This document shows positions 28,101 to 35,816 of a stretch of DNA of 64,000 nt, piece by piece. This stretch comes from Candidatus Tenderia electrophaga (GTDB taxonomy: Bacteria > Pseudomonadota > Gammaproteobacteria > Tenderiales > Tenderiaceae). Where the stretch lies: the NCBI GenBank assembly GCA_001447805.1, contig CP013099.1:2365181-2429180 (forward strand). Direction: 5' to 3'. Each line of letters begins with the position of its first letter. Within the stretch, counting starts at the first letter, position 1. Both the position numbers and the translations under genes were made by a program. The notes under the pieces are model-generated. The model was not told the origin of the DNA. It saw only the letters and a list, made by a program, of their open reading frames with translations, and did not search any database.

Positions 28101-29607
28101 GACCGCGCCGGGCGATGATGGCGCCACGGGCACCGCCACCTTATATGACATTCGCTATTCCACCAGCCCCATCAACGATGCCAATTGGGACTTCGCCGCC
28201 CAGGCCACCGGCGAACCCGCGCCCGCCGTGGCGGGCAGCAGCGAATCCTTCACGGTGACGGGTTTGAGTCCGGGCACGAGCTATTATTTTGCCGTCAAGA
28301 CCCGGGACGAAATCCCAAATATCGCCGCGTTGTCCAATGTGGTCAACGTCACGACTTATGATCCCCCGGTGGGCGGCTACACGGCCGACAACCTCATCCC
28401 CGCGGCCCAGGTGAGTCAATCGAGCAGCGGCGACGGCGTCATCACCATCAATTGGAAGGGACGTGACAATCAATCCGACAATGTCACCCTGAATAGCTTT
28501 GAGTATTCCGTCGACGGCGGTTCCACCTGGAACGCCCCCACCAATGGCGACGCCTCAGCGGCCTTGTCCAGCGATTGGGACGACAACGGCGGCAGTGACT
28601 GGAGCACAGCCACGACCTTCGCCAGTGCCCCCGCGCATAACTTCAGCTTCGATACCCAGCATGCCGACGTCAGCGGCCTGGACGGTGTCGACCAGTCGGA
28701 TGTGCAGATCCGGTTTACCTTGAACGACGGCAGCATGGACAGCAATTCACCGGTCACCTCGGAAAGCGTCCAGGTGGACAATGTCGCACCCACTGCAACC
28801 ATCACCGGCGCTTCCTACTCGCCCGCCAGTGATACCCTGACCATTACCGGCACCGACTTCACCACCATTGCCGCCGCCAGTACCGACATTAAATCCTATG
28901 TCGACTGGACCAAGTTTGTTTGGGACATCAACGGTGATGATGCAACCACAGCCAACATCAGCTTTGTCGAAGGTGATGTCACCAGCCTGACCGTCACCGA
29001 TGCCACCACCCTGACACTGGTGTTTACCGGCGCCAAGGGGACGGCCATCGAGGGCACCAGCGGCTATGGCAGCGCCGGCGGCGCCGATACCCTGGATGTG
29101 AGCGTCGGTTTCATCAAAGACGCCGTCGGCAACACCGCGAGTACAGACGCGGTCGCCGACGGCGCCTTGACGATCGCCGTGCCCAACATCGGCGTCACCA
29201 AGCTCAGCAGCGTTATTTCAGACCCCATCAGTGCCAGCAATCCGAAACGCATCCCCGGGGCGGTGATCGAATATATGATCACAGTGTCCAATTCCGGCAA
29301 TGCCTCGCCCGATGCCGATACCACCATCGTCAGCAACAGCATCGACAGCAATAAGATCGAGTTTTACTACGACGGCGGCGTCAGCTTCACCGACGGCGCC
29401 ACCAGTTCGGACCTGGCCATCGATACGGTCAGCTATTCCCAGACCGCCGCACCGGGGCCTTACGTGTATGACTACACCCCGTCACCGGACGGTGATGGCT
29501 ATGACCCCAACATCACCAGCTTCGAGGTCACCACCAGCGGCACCTTCGCCTATGGCGGCAGCCCGTCGGCCAGCTTCACGCTCAAATATAGAGTCCGGGT
29601 GAAATAG
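25147..29607 (+). CDS. exported repeat protein with three long repeats, five fibronectin-III domains and a C-terminal DUF11 domain
   Basis: A 1486-residue protein with a signal peptide (YVWIGVLLCLLSSATVEAG). A repeat R of about 155 residues (starts LYPSGAN, contains NDFYLD and RIGVKTNGSSYF, ends before TELY) occurs at about 37-192, 419-575 and 805-958. Fibronectin-III domains (opening TAPAAVADLA, with YDIRYST and TTYYFAIKT) fill the gaps as R-F-F-R-F-F-R-F. A beta-rich region (about 1080-1350) and a DUF11 domain with SNPKRIPGAVIEY end the protein. It has no barrel or LPXTG-like anchor, so it may be carried by the upstream giant protein. It starts 12 bases after that gene. Its stop is one base from the end of the convergent SGNH gene. 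Confidence 0.75.
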   Translation: MMHKGMDTFIKPASIYVWIGVLLCLLSSATVEAGTTTLYPSGANAGDNAAYQNSASTDLDDNDSTNYGTSSGSSNDFYLDMDDSSSGGSIDSVRVSARLRCVNTCDGGWSADNPATFRIGVKTNGSSYFASSDSHSSTGYSLYNGSSYSTNPQSGSAWTWSEIDNLVAIVDHTNSTAIRVTELYVTINWTDNTAPAAVADLAAGNPQSTTIDLDWTAPGNDGSSGTADSYDIRYSTSTITAGNWSSATQVTGEPSPSIAGSSESMTVTGLSSSTTYYFAIKTADAIPNTSSISNIASATTAAPDVTAPATISDLAIGTVTTSSVGLTWHAPGDDASSGTATSYDIRYSTAAINDGNWGSATQVSGEPSPLSAGTLQSYTVTGLSNGTTYYFAIKTVDEASNWSGTSNSPNAITPSGTSVTLHPSGANASDNASYQSSAATDLDTNDSTYYGTSSGSSNDFYLDLDDSAVGGAIDDVRVSARLRCVNSCNGGWDGDDPATFRIGVKTNGSSYFAGSDSHSSTSYSLYNGSTYSTNPQSGSAWSWTEIDNLVGIVDHTNSTAMRVTELYAVVNYTPDSIAPAAVSDLATTNPTSTSVALTWTAPGDDGLMGTASSYDIRYSTSAINDGNWASATQASGEPTPSAAGSNQSFTVTGLSPGTTYYFAIKTSDNASNTSALSNSPSQATSAADPTAPAAISGLVAGSPGEASVLLSWTAPGDDDNTGTAASYDVRYSTSAINDGNWASATQATGEPAPQIAGSSEYFTVTGLNSSTTYYFAIKTSDEVPNTSALSNVHSATTSVSTGGVVTLHPSGANASDNASYSGSAASDLDSNDGNTSYGLSSGTGNDFYLDIDDSSQGGSIDDVRVSVVARCDPDCGGWGGTSSQFKIGVKTNGADYFDGGNTESDQTYSLHNGATYATNPDTGSAWTWSEIDALVGIVDHTAGDGLRVTEMYVEINYTPGDSTAPDAVSDLASGTLTDTSVQLSWTAPGDDGATGTATLYDIRYSTSPINDANWDFAAQATGEPAPAVAGSSESFTVTGLSPGTSYYFAVKTRDEIPNIAALSNVVNVTTYDPPVGGYTADNLIPAAQVSQSSSGDGVITINWKGRDNQSDNVTLNSFEYSVDGGSTWNAPTNGDASAALSSDWDDNGGSDWSTATTFASAPAHNFSFDTQHADVSGLDGVDQSDVQIRFTLNDGSMDSNSPVTSESVQVDNVAPTATITGASYSPASDTLTITGTDFTTIAAASTDIKSYVDWTKFVWDINGDDATTANISFVEGDVTSLTVTDATTLTLVFTGAKGTAIEGTSGYGSAGGADTLDVSVGFIKDAVGNTASTDAVADGALTIAVPNIGVTKLSSVISDPISASNPKRIPGAVIEYMITVSNSGNASPDADTTIVSNSIDSNKIEFYYDGGVSFTDGATSSDLAIDTVSYSQTAAPGPYVYDYTPSPDGDGYDPNITSFEVTTSGTFAYGGSPSASFTLKYRVRVK
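25497..26790 (+). repeat. near-identical DNA repeats inside the fibronectin-III protein gene
   Basis: The stretches at about 25497-25635 and 26645-26783 encode the same part of repeat R and are almost identical at DNA level, including synonymous positions; the third copy (about 27795-27935) is more diverged. Recombination between the first two would delete about 1.15 kb in frame, giving length variants. Confidence 0.6.
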
Positions 29608-29608
29608 A

Positions 29609-31444
29609 TTAGGGGTGTCCGAGCCGCGCACGCATGCGGCGCGCTTTATCGGTTTGACCGGTGTGCTCATAGGCTTGCGCCAACAGATCGATAACCTGGG
29701 GATTGTCGGTGGTGTAAAGCTCAAGGGCCTGCTCGAAGTACGCGACGGCCTGGGGATACTCCGCATGGCGAAACGCGATCTGACCCAGCCACTTGTAAGA
29801 TTCGGCGGTCGGCTCGACGCGCAAAGATCTCAGAATAATCGGCCGCGCCGCATCGATGCGATCGGCCTTCAACAGCGCCCATGCCGCGGCGCGATAAACA
29901 CTTTGGTCAAAGGGGAACAGTTCGATGATCGCCTGATATTCCGCCGCAGCGGCATCGATGTCGCCCTGCTCTTGATACTCCCGCGCCAACGCCAGATGGG
30001 CCTGGATTAAATCCCGCTCGCCGTTGTAGACCTCCAGCGCCAGGGTTTCAATTCTGGACTCAGGCCGGTATCGTTCAAGATTTTCCCCCGCCGCCGCAAC
30101 GCTGGTAAACGGCCAGTGATCCGTCAGCTTCATCACGGAAATCCGGGCCAAGGCCCGATCCAGCGCGGTCACCCCCCACTGCGCCCGGTAACTTCGACCG
30201 GCAAGCGTCTCGGGCCAGTCACGGCGGATCCAGCCGGCCCGCCGCATGGCGTCCAAGAACGCCTCGCTCATAAGAAAATAGCCGTCGATGTTGGGATGCA
30301 GGTGCTCCAGCATCAAGTTAGCGCCGATCAGACCATGGCTGGAGTCGCCTTCAAAATAGGTCTGCATGGGCACCACCGGCACCTCATAATCAGCCGCCAG
30401 GCGATGAATAATCCGGTTGAACTGTTCCGGCGCGCGGAAGCGCAAGGCATCCAAGTCCTTGGCCCGGTAATACATCTCCCGCGCCGCCGGATACTCGCCC
30501 TGCTGCTCCAACTGACGCGCAGCTTGATACACTTCGCGTGCCGGCTCGTACGCTTGGGTGGCAACAGATACAAATGGAGCTTGATCCTGTACATTGCTAA
30601 CCAGTTCGCTGATGATCACATCCACATCCGCCTGGCGGAAACGGCGCAGTATTTCATCGAGATTTGCTTGAAACTGCTCCACGCCCCTTTGATAGACCGC
30701 ACCCTCGAGCGGAATGGTTTTCTCGGCCACCATGCGCTCCATCAAGGTGCCTTGGGCGAGGCGCAATTGCAGCGACGCCTGCGGCGTCAGCCAATGGATT
30801 AGATCCTGCAACAGCCGAAATACCTTATAGTGCTGAAATTCGAGATAGGCCCTGACCAGCCAACGCTGATCGCCGACGGACTTGGACGACCCAACGCCCA
30901 AGACACCGTAGAATTCGTTATGACCGCTGTAGATCAACACCGCATCCGGTGCCTGCGCCAGTATCTCGTCGACAAAATCCAACAGCGTGTAGGTATTGAT
31001 GGCGGAAAAGGCCACGTTGACCACTTCGATGTGCCGATCCGGAAAGGCCTCGCCCAGGCGGGTGGCTATGATCCTGGACGGCATCATATTGTCGCGATAG
31101 GGCCAGCCGGCAGCGGTGGAACCGCCAAGCATGAAAATACGAAAACCGTTGTCGGGCTTGTGCTTCAGAAACAGATCATTGCGCGGATAGGGCGGCGCAT
31201 CCTCCCTGCGAAAGTAGCGTAGGCCGACATCGGGATTGACGGTCAGATAGGCGGGGTATTTATCACCGGCGGCGATAAACAGCGGATAGGATTGGCCGTA
31301 GTCGAACAGGCGCAAGCCGGCCTCCAGCAGCAGCAGCAGAAGCACGGGCAGCAACACCAGGACCAGATAAAAAACCGGTCGTCTCCGCGTTAGCGCGGCA
31401 CTATCCTGTCTCCGCGACGTATCCTTGCTACGCTGCTTTACCAT
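29609..31444 (-). CDS. membrane-anchored SGNH/GDSL hydrolase with C-terminal TPR repeats
   Basis: A 611-residue protein. A basic N-terminus precedes one membrane segment (about 24-42, FYLVLVLLPVLLLLLLEAG). An SGNH hydrolase domain follows, with block I LGGSTAAG, block II NVAFSAINTY, block III YSGHNEFYG and block V HLHPNIDGY. From about residue 470 there are TPR repeats (DIDAAAAEYQAIIELFPF, YPQAVAYFEQALELYTTDNP). The active domain should lie outside the inner membrane. Members of this family are esterases or acyl-transfer-related enzymes, often near envelope or polysaccharide genes. The substrate is not visible. It is convergent with the DUF11 cluster with a one-base gap and no terminator. Confidence 0.8.
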   Translation of the reverse strand: MVKQRSKDTSRRQDSAALTRRRPVFYLVLVLLPVLLLLLLEAGLRLFDYGQSYPLFIAAGDKYPAYLTVNPDVGLRYFRREDAPPYPRNDLFLKHKPDNGFRIFMLGGSTAAGWPYRDNMMPSRIIATRLGEAFPDRHIEVVNVAFSAINTYTLLDFVDEILAQAPDAVLIYSGHNEFYGVLGVGSSKSVGDQRWLVRAYLEFQHYKVFRLLQDLIHWLTPQASLQLRLAQGTLMERMVAEKTIPLEGAVYQRGVEQFQANLDEILRRFRQADVDVIISELVSNVQDQAPFVSVATQAYEPAREVYQAARQLEQQGEYPAAREMYYRAKDLDALRFRAPEQFNRIIHRLAADYEVPVVPMQTYFEGDSSHGLIGANLMLEHLHPNIDGYFLMSEAFLDAMRRAGWIRRDWPETLAGRSYRAQWGVTALDRALARISVMKLTDHWPFTSVAAAGENLERYRPESRIETLALEVYNGERDLIQAHLALAREYQEQGDIDAAAAEYQAIIELFPFDQSVYRAAAWALLKADRIDAARPIILRSLRVEPTAESYKWLGQIAFRHAEYPQAVAYFEQALELYTTDNPQVIDLLAQAYEHTGQTDKARRMRARLGHP

Positions 31445-31563
31445 GATTTGTGGTTATTGGCCTTGGCACCATACATTGTAAATCGGACTGTCCAAATCCA
31501 CCGGCAAATGATCCCTGGTAACAAGACTGGAAGAATAACACGGCGCCAGGTTAAGATGCCTTC

Positions 31564-32928
31564 ATGCAAGACGCGTTGAACATACCCGGCCGTGATATCT
31601 ACAGCGTCTCTCGCTTGATTCGCGAGACACGGGCGGTCTTGGAGGGCAGTTTTCCCCTGCTCTGGATCGAGGGCGAAATCTCCAACCTTTCGCGCCCCGC
31701 CTCCGGTCACATGTATTTTTCCCTCAAGGACGAGGCGGCCCAGGTGCGCTGCGCCATGTTCCGCAATCGCAATCTGCAACTGCGTTTCAAACCGGAAAAC
31801 GGCATGCGTGTGCTGGTGCGCGCCCGTGTCACGGTCTACGAGGCGCGCGGCGATTTTCAGATCGTCGTCGAGCACATGGAAGAGGCCGGCCTGGGCGCCT
31901 TGCAGCGCGCCTTTGAAGAACTGAAGGCGCGTCTCGGCCGGGAAGGCCTGTTCGAGATGCAGCACAAGCAAGCTCTACCGGTGTTGCCGAAACGTATCGG
32001 CGTCATCACCTCGCCCACCGGCGCCGCCATCCGCGATATTCTCAGTGTCTTGAAACGGCGCTTTCCCGCCATTCCCATATTGATCTATCCGGTGCCGGTA
32101 CAGGGCGCGCAGGCCGCCGGCGAAATCGCCCGCATGATTCAGACCGCCGACAGCCGCCGGGACTGCGATGTCCTCATCCTGGCCCGCGGCGGCGGCTCGC
32201 TGGAGGACCTGTGGGCCTTCAACGAAGAGGGGGTGGCGCGTGCCATCTATGCCTGCAACACGCCGCTGATCGCAGCCGTGGGCCACGAGGTGGATTTCAC
32301 CATCGCCGACTTCGTCGCCGACCAGCGCGCCCCTACCCCGTCGGCGGCGGCGGAGTTGGTCAGCCCCGATCAGTATGAGTTGCAACAGCGGCTGAGCAGA
32401 CAGTCCGGCCGTTTGCAGCAGCAGATCGCCCACGTGCTGCGTCAATCGACCCAATCCCTGGACTGGCTGAACAAACGCCTGCAACGTCAGCATCCGGCCC
32501 GGGAACTGCAGCTCAAGGCACAGCGCCTGGATGAGCTGGAACTCCGCCTGAAACGGCAGATCAAACATAATCTGAAGCAGAACGGTCATCGGCTCGGCCG
32601 GCTCCAGAGCCAATTGCAACGCCATGCACCGCTGCAACTACTCAGCCAGCTGGACGCTCGGCGGCAACATCTGCAGCAGCGTCTACAGCACGCCTGGGAG
32701 CGCAGCATGACTCAAAAACGTCAGCGTCTGGCCATATGCAGTCGCACCCTGGACAGCGTCAGCCCGCTGGCCACCCTGCAACGGGGCTATGCCATTGTGC
32801 AGGATATGCCCGCTAAGCATATCTACCGGGATGCCGCTGAGTTGAGCCAAGGAGACAGGATCTCGGCCCGGCTGGCCAAGGGTAGCCTGATCTGTACCGT
32901 GGATGAAATCCATAAAGAGACGTCATGA
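31564..32928 (+). CDS. xseA: exodeoxyribonuclease VII large subunit
   Basis: A 454-residue catalytic subunit of ExoVII, which degrades single-stranded DNA in both directions to oligonucleotides. The N-terminal OB-fold has WIEGEISNLSRPASGHMYF; the catalytic core has RGGGSLEDLWAFNEE, VGHEVDFTIADFVAD and RAPTPSAAAEL. A long coiled-coil region (about 280-400) follows. Length is normal. No xseB is in the window. It overlaps the M23 peptidase gene by 4 bases. In E. coli xseA is the divergent neighbour of guaB; here about 15 kb separate them. Confidence 0.97.
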   Translation: MQDALNIPGRDIYSVSRLIRETRAVLEGSFPLLWIEGEISNLSRPASGHMYFSLKDEAAQVRCAMFRNRNLQLRFKPENGMRVLVRARVTVYEARGDFQIVVEHMEEAGLGALQRAFEELKARLGREGLFEMQHKQALPVLPKRIGVITSPTGAAIRDILSVLKRRFPAIPILIYPVPVQGAQAAGEIARMIQTADSRRDCDVLILARGGGSLEDLWAFNEEGVARAIYACNTPLIAAVGHEVDFTIADFVADQRAPTPSAAAELVSPDQYELQQRLSRQSGRLQQQIAHVLRQSTQSLDWLNKRLQRQHPARELQLKAQRLDELELRLKRQIKHNLKQNGHRLGRLQSQLQRHAPLQLLSQLDARRQHLQQRLQHAWERSMTQKRQRLAICSRTLDSVSPLATLQRGYAIVQDMPAKHIYRDAAELSQGDRISARLAKGSLICTVDEIHKETS

Positions 32929-33806
32929 TATTTAGACTTCGATCGCCCGTTGCCGTCGTATGCGGCCTGCTGATTTCCTTGGCGACCTGGGCTCAGGCAG
33001 CTGAATTGCCCAGGCAGGAGAGCGTGCCCGGCGGCATCGCCGTCATCAAGCTGGATACGTCCGCTGAACACCCTCCCAAGGCAAGCTACAAGGGCAAACC
33101 GGTGATGGTGCTCCGCCATCAAGACGGCTGGTATGCGGTAATCGGCATTCCCCTGAGCGCCAAGACCGGCAAACACCTGCTCAAGACCAGCAGCGCCGGG
33201 CGGGACAAGACTTACCGCTTTCAAGTCAAGGACAAGGCCTACGAGACCCAACACATCACCATCAAAGACAAGCGCAAGGTGACACCGAATGCAGACGATC
33301 TCAAGCGTATTCGCGCCGAGTCCAAGCAAATCAGCGCCGCCCTGAGCCATTGGGACGACAGGGCTTATACCGACTCGCCCCTACTTGAACTGCCCGCCGA
33401 GGGACCACTCAGCAGCCCCTTCGGTCTGCGGCGCTTTTTCAACGAGCTGCCGCGCAAACCCCATAGCGGCATCGACATCGCCGCGTCCAAAGGGGCGCCG
33501 ATCACCGCACCCGCTGGCGCCAAAGTCATCCTCACCGGCAACTTTTTCTTCAATGGCAATTCGGTGTTTCTCGATCACGGCCAGGGCCTGATCACCATGT
33601 ACTGTCATATGGACACAATCGAGGTCAGGGAGGGGGAGATGGTCGAACGCGGCCAGCGGATCGGCACGATCGGCATGACCGGCCGTGTCACGGGTCCCCA
33701 TCTGCACTGGAGCGTGAGTCTGAATGATGCGCGCATCGATCCGGGCTTGATCGTACCGGCCTTACAACCGAGTCTCGCTGCGGACCAGCCCGCCCCCGGC
33801 GAATAG
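32925..33806 (+). CDS. M23-family metallopeptidase (LytM-type, periplasmic)
   Basis: A 293-residue protein with a signal peptide (VAVVCGLLISLATWAQAAEL), an N-terminal beta domain of about 100 residues, and a C-terminal LytM/M23 domain. All zinc and catalytic residues are visible: HSGID (about 179-183), YCHMDTIEV, and GPHLHWSV (about 256-263). Such enzymes cut peptidoglycan cross-links during growth or division. The ATG overlaps the xseA stop (ATGA), so the two are translationally coupled. Confidence 0.92.
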   Translation: MIFRLRSPVAVVCGLLISLATWAQAAELPRQESVPGGIAVIKLDTSAEHPPKASYKGKPVMVLRHQDGWYAVIGIPLSAKTGKHLLKTSSAGRDKTYRFQVKDKAYETQHITIKDKRKVTPNADDLKRIRAESKQISAALSHWDDRAYTDSPLLELPAEGPLSSPFGLRRFFNELPRKPHSGIDIAASKGAPITAPAGAKVILTGNFFFNGNSVFLDHGQGLITMYCHMDTIEVREGEMVERGQRIGTIGMTGRVTGPHLHWSVSLNDARIDPGLIVPALQPSLAADQPAPGE

Positions 33807-33850
33807 GGACAGGCATGAAGCATCTGGCCGCCCGGTGAGTAAGGCGCGGG

Positions 33851-34984
33851 CTAGTTAACCCCCAGGGCGTTATCCAATTCAGCACGCACTTGAGAAAATT
33901 TATCGTAGAGTTTCGCGCCCGATTTGAAGGTTTCGGTTGAGCGTTCGCGCCCCTGGATAATGATCTCGCGCACCAGATCTTCCTGATTAGCGGTGAGCCC
34001 CAGGTCGAGCATGGCCTCGTCAAGCTCGTCGATCATATCGGTGATCACCTCGGCATTCTGCTGCTGGATCTGGGTGAACATGGCGTCCACCTCCTCCATC
34101 ATACTGATCACCGCGTTGACGATGCGCCTTTTCCGCTGCGCGGCGTTTTCATGCAACAGGAATTTGATGCGCGCCTCGACGGCGTTACACAAGGCACCCA
34201 GCGCGTCCTTGAGTGTGCCGTAACGTTCCGGATCGTCAAGCGGCATGTTTTTCACCAACAGGGAGAAGTCTTGGTAGTTGATCAGGGTACGACTGCCGAA
34301 ATCAAAAACCCTGCCTTTGCCGCGCGACAACTCAATCACATTCGCCTCCAGCGGCGACACGGCACCCTGACTGCCAAAATTCACGATGTGCTCAGGGGTG
34401 ACGATTTGCAGCGAACACTTGAGTCCGTAGCCCCGGGTGACATCGAACAACAGCCGCGCCACTTCATCGAAACCGGCGGCATTCAAGGCGGATTTGTAAA
34501 ATTCCAGAATCTGCCCCAGGTCGCTGGAATAGCTCATTGCCTGCAAGGCAACGTTGTTGGATTCGCTCAACTGCTCGCTGAGCTCCCGGTTTTTGACTCT
34601 GAACTTGAGCAGGTTGGAGATCTTAAAGCCCAGTTCCTCGGGGCTGATCGGCTTGGTGATGTAATCGTCGGCGCCGGCCTCGAAGCCCTTCATTTTTTCA
34701 GCCAGGCTGCTGAGTTGCGATACAAAGATGAGCGGTATTTCACACGTGGCGACATCGCTTTTGACCGCCCTGCACAAGGCATAACCGTCCATCTCGGGCA
34801 TGACAATATCGGATAGGATAATGTCGATGTCAGCGGGAAATTGGCGCACCTGCTCCAGGGCGCGTCGGCCGTCTTCAGCGGTAAGCACATCACAATCCAG
34901 CGATACCAGATGCAGCGAGTGCGCTGCCAGCAACGCCGGATCGTCATCTACGACCAGCACACGTGTTTTAGTCGATTGGTACAT
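33851..34984 (-). CDS. response regulator with unassigned output domain
   Basis: A 377-residue protein. Residues 1-125 form a complete receiver domain: acidic pocket DDD at 13-15, phospho-acceptor Asp59 in LSDIVMPEMDG, and Lys111 in YITKPISPEEL. The remaining 250 residues have no HTH, GGDEF, EAL or HD motif that I can see. They begin with a coiled-coil linker (about 128-150), then a mixed domain (about 160-290) that could be GAF-like, then a helical tail rich in Met/Gln/Glu. It probably signals by protein-protein contact. No histidine kinase is adjacent; the GGDEF-EAL sensor nearby is a possible partner. Confidence 0.8.
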   Translation of the reverse strand: MYQSTKTRVLVVDDDPALLAAHSLHLVSLDCDVLTAEDGRRALEQVRQFPADIDIILSDIVMPEMDGYALCRAVKSDVATCEIPLIFVSQLSSLAEKMKGFEAGADDYITKPISPEELGFKISNLLKFRVKNRELSEQLSESNNVALQAMSYSSDLGQILEFYKSALNAAGFDEVARLLFDVTRGYGLKCSLQIVTPEHIVNFGSQGAVSPLEANVIELSRGKGRVFDFGSRTLINYQDFSLLVKNMPLDDPERYGTLKDALGALCNAVEARIKFLLHENAAQRKRRIVNAVISMMEEVDAMFTQIQQQNAEVITDMIDELDEAMLDLGLTANQEDLVREIIIQGRERSTETFKSGAKLYDKFSQVRAELDNALGVN

Positions 34985-35131
34985 GCATTCTTACCCGCTC
35001 TAGACATTGCCTAGATGAGGTATCGACAGAATGTTCGTATAAATGAATATATCGCCGGGATGATGTAACAATTGTTTATTGTTGTACTCATTACAGCCGC
35101 CGACGTGCGCTCGTGTCGGGCCGTGCCGGGA

Positions 35132-35554
35132 CTAATTGTGCGCGGCGCCCTCAGCGTTCGGGCCGTGCCAATCGTTAAGCTTTCTGAACAGAAACTTCAC
35201 ATACGGCCCTTTCAAGCCTTGCTGGCTGTAATACCAAAATTCCATCCCGCCTTTTTTGACCTCTACCGGGTCGCCCAATAGTTCGCGCACCTCTTCGTAG
35301 TCGTATCCCACCTTGAGACGCGCCCAGTTGGAACGATCGCCGCTGTCGCCCGGGTTTTGCGGCGCACTCAGCTGCCGTGCCATTTGCTTGATCTCGGGCG
35401 ATTCCAGTACCTCCAGACGCCGCTCCAGCTCGGTCACACGCGCGCTGAGGGCCTCAAGTTGCTGTTGCATTGAGGCCTCACTATCTGCAAAACTCACGCA
35501 AGGACAAACCACCGTGATTGGCAACAAAACCACCAAACGAGTGAGAAAATGCAT
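35132..35554 (-). CDS. small exported protein with coiled coil and SmpA/BamE-like C-terminal part
   Basis: A 140-residue protein with a signal peptide (FLTRLVVLLPITVVCPCVSF), a short coiled coil (MQQQLEALSARVTELERRLE, about 30-50) and a C-terminal part. That part, WARLKVGYDYEEVRELLGDP followed by EFWYYS, resembles the SmpA/OmlA fold used by BamE. The ATG at 35554 (MHFL) with AAGGGA upstream is preferred over a TTG five codons earlier. No lipobox is evident. The function is unknown. Confidence 0.65.
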   Translation of the reverse strand: MHFLTRLVVLLPITVVCPCVSFADSEASMQQQLEALSARVTELERRLEVLESPEIKQMARQLSAPQNPGDSGDRSNWARLKVGYDYEEVRELLGDPVEVKKGGMEFWYYSQQGLKGPYVKFLFRKLNDWHGPNAEGAAHN

Positions 35555-35816
35555 TAATTTCCCTTTCAAGTGAACAACTTAGAAACAGATTCTAGCCCGG
35601 TCCCGACCGCCCTGTCGAACCGGTCTCAGGCAGGCATGGCAATAATATAAAAATATGAATAATAATCAGCGAGTTATAAACATTTTCTACCCTCTGTTGC
35701 GGCCTTCGGCACACTCGCCTGCGCGGCAATTCCTCATCAAGTTGGCGCGCTTAGCATCCGTAAATACTAATACTCCTTAAATTATTGCCAGGGTCTGCAA
35801 GCCAAGACTAATTCGG

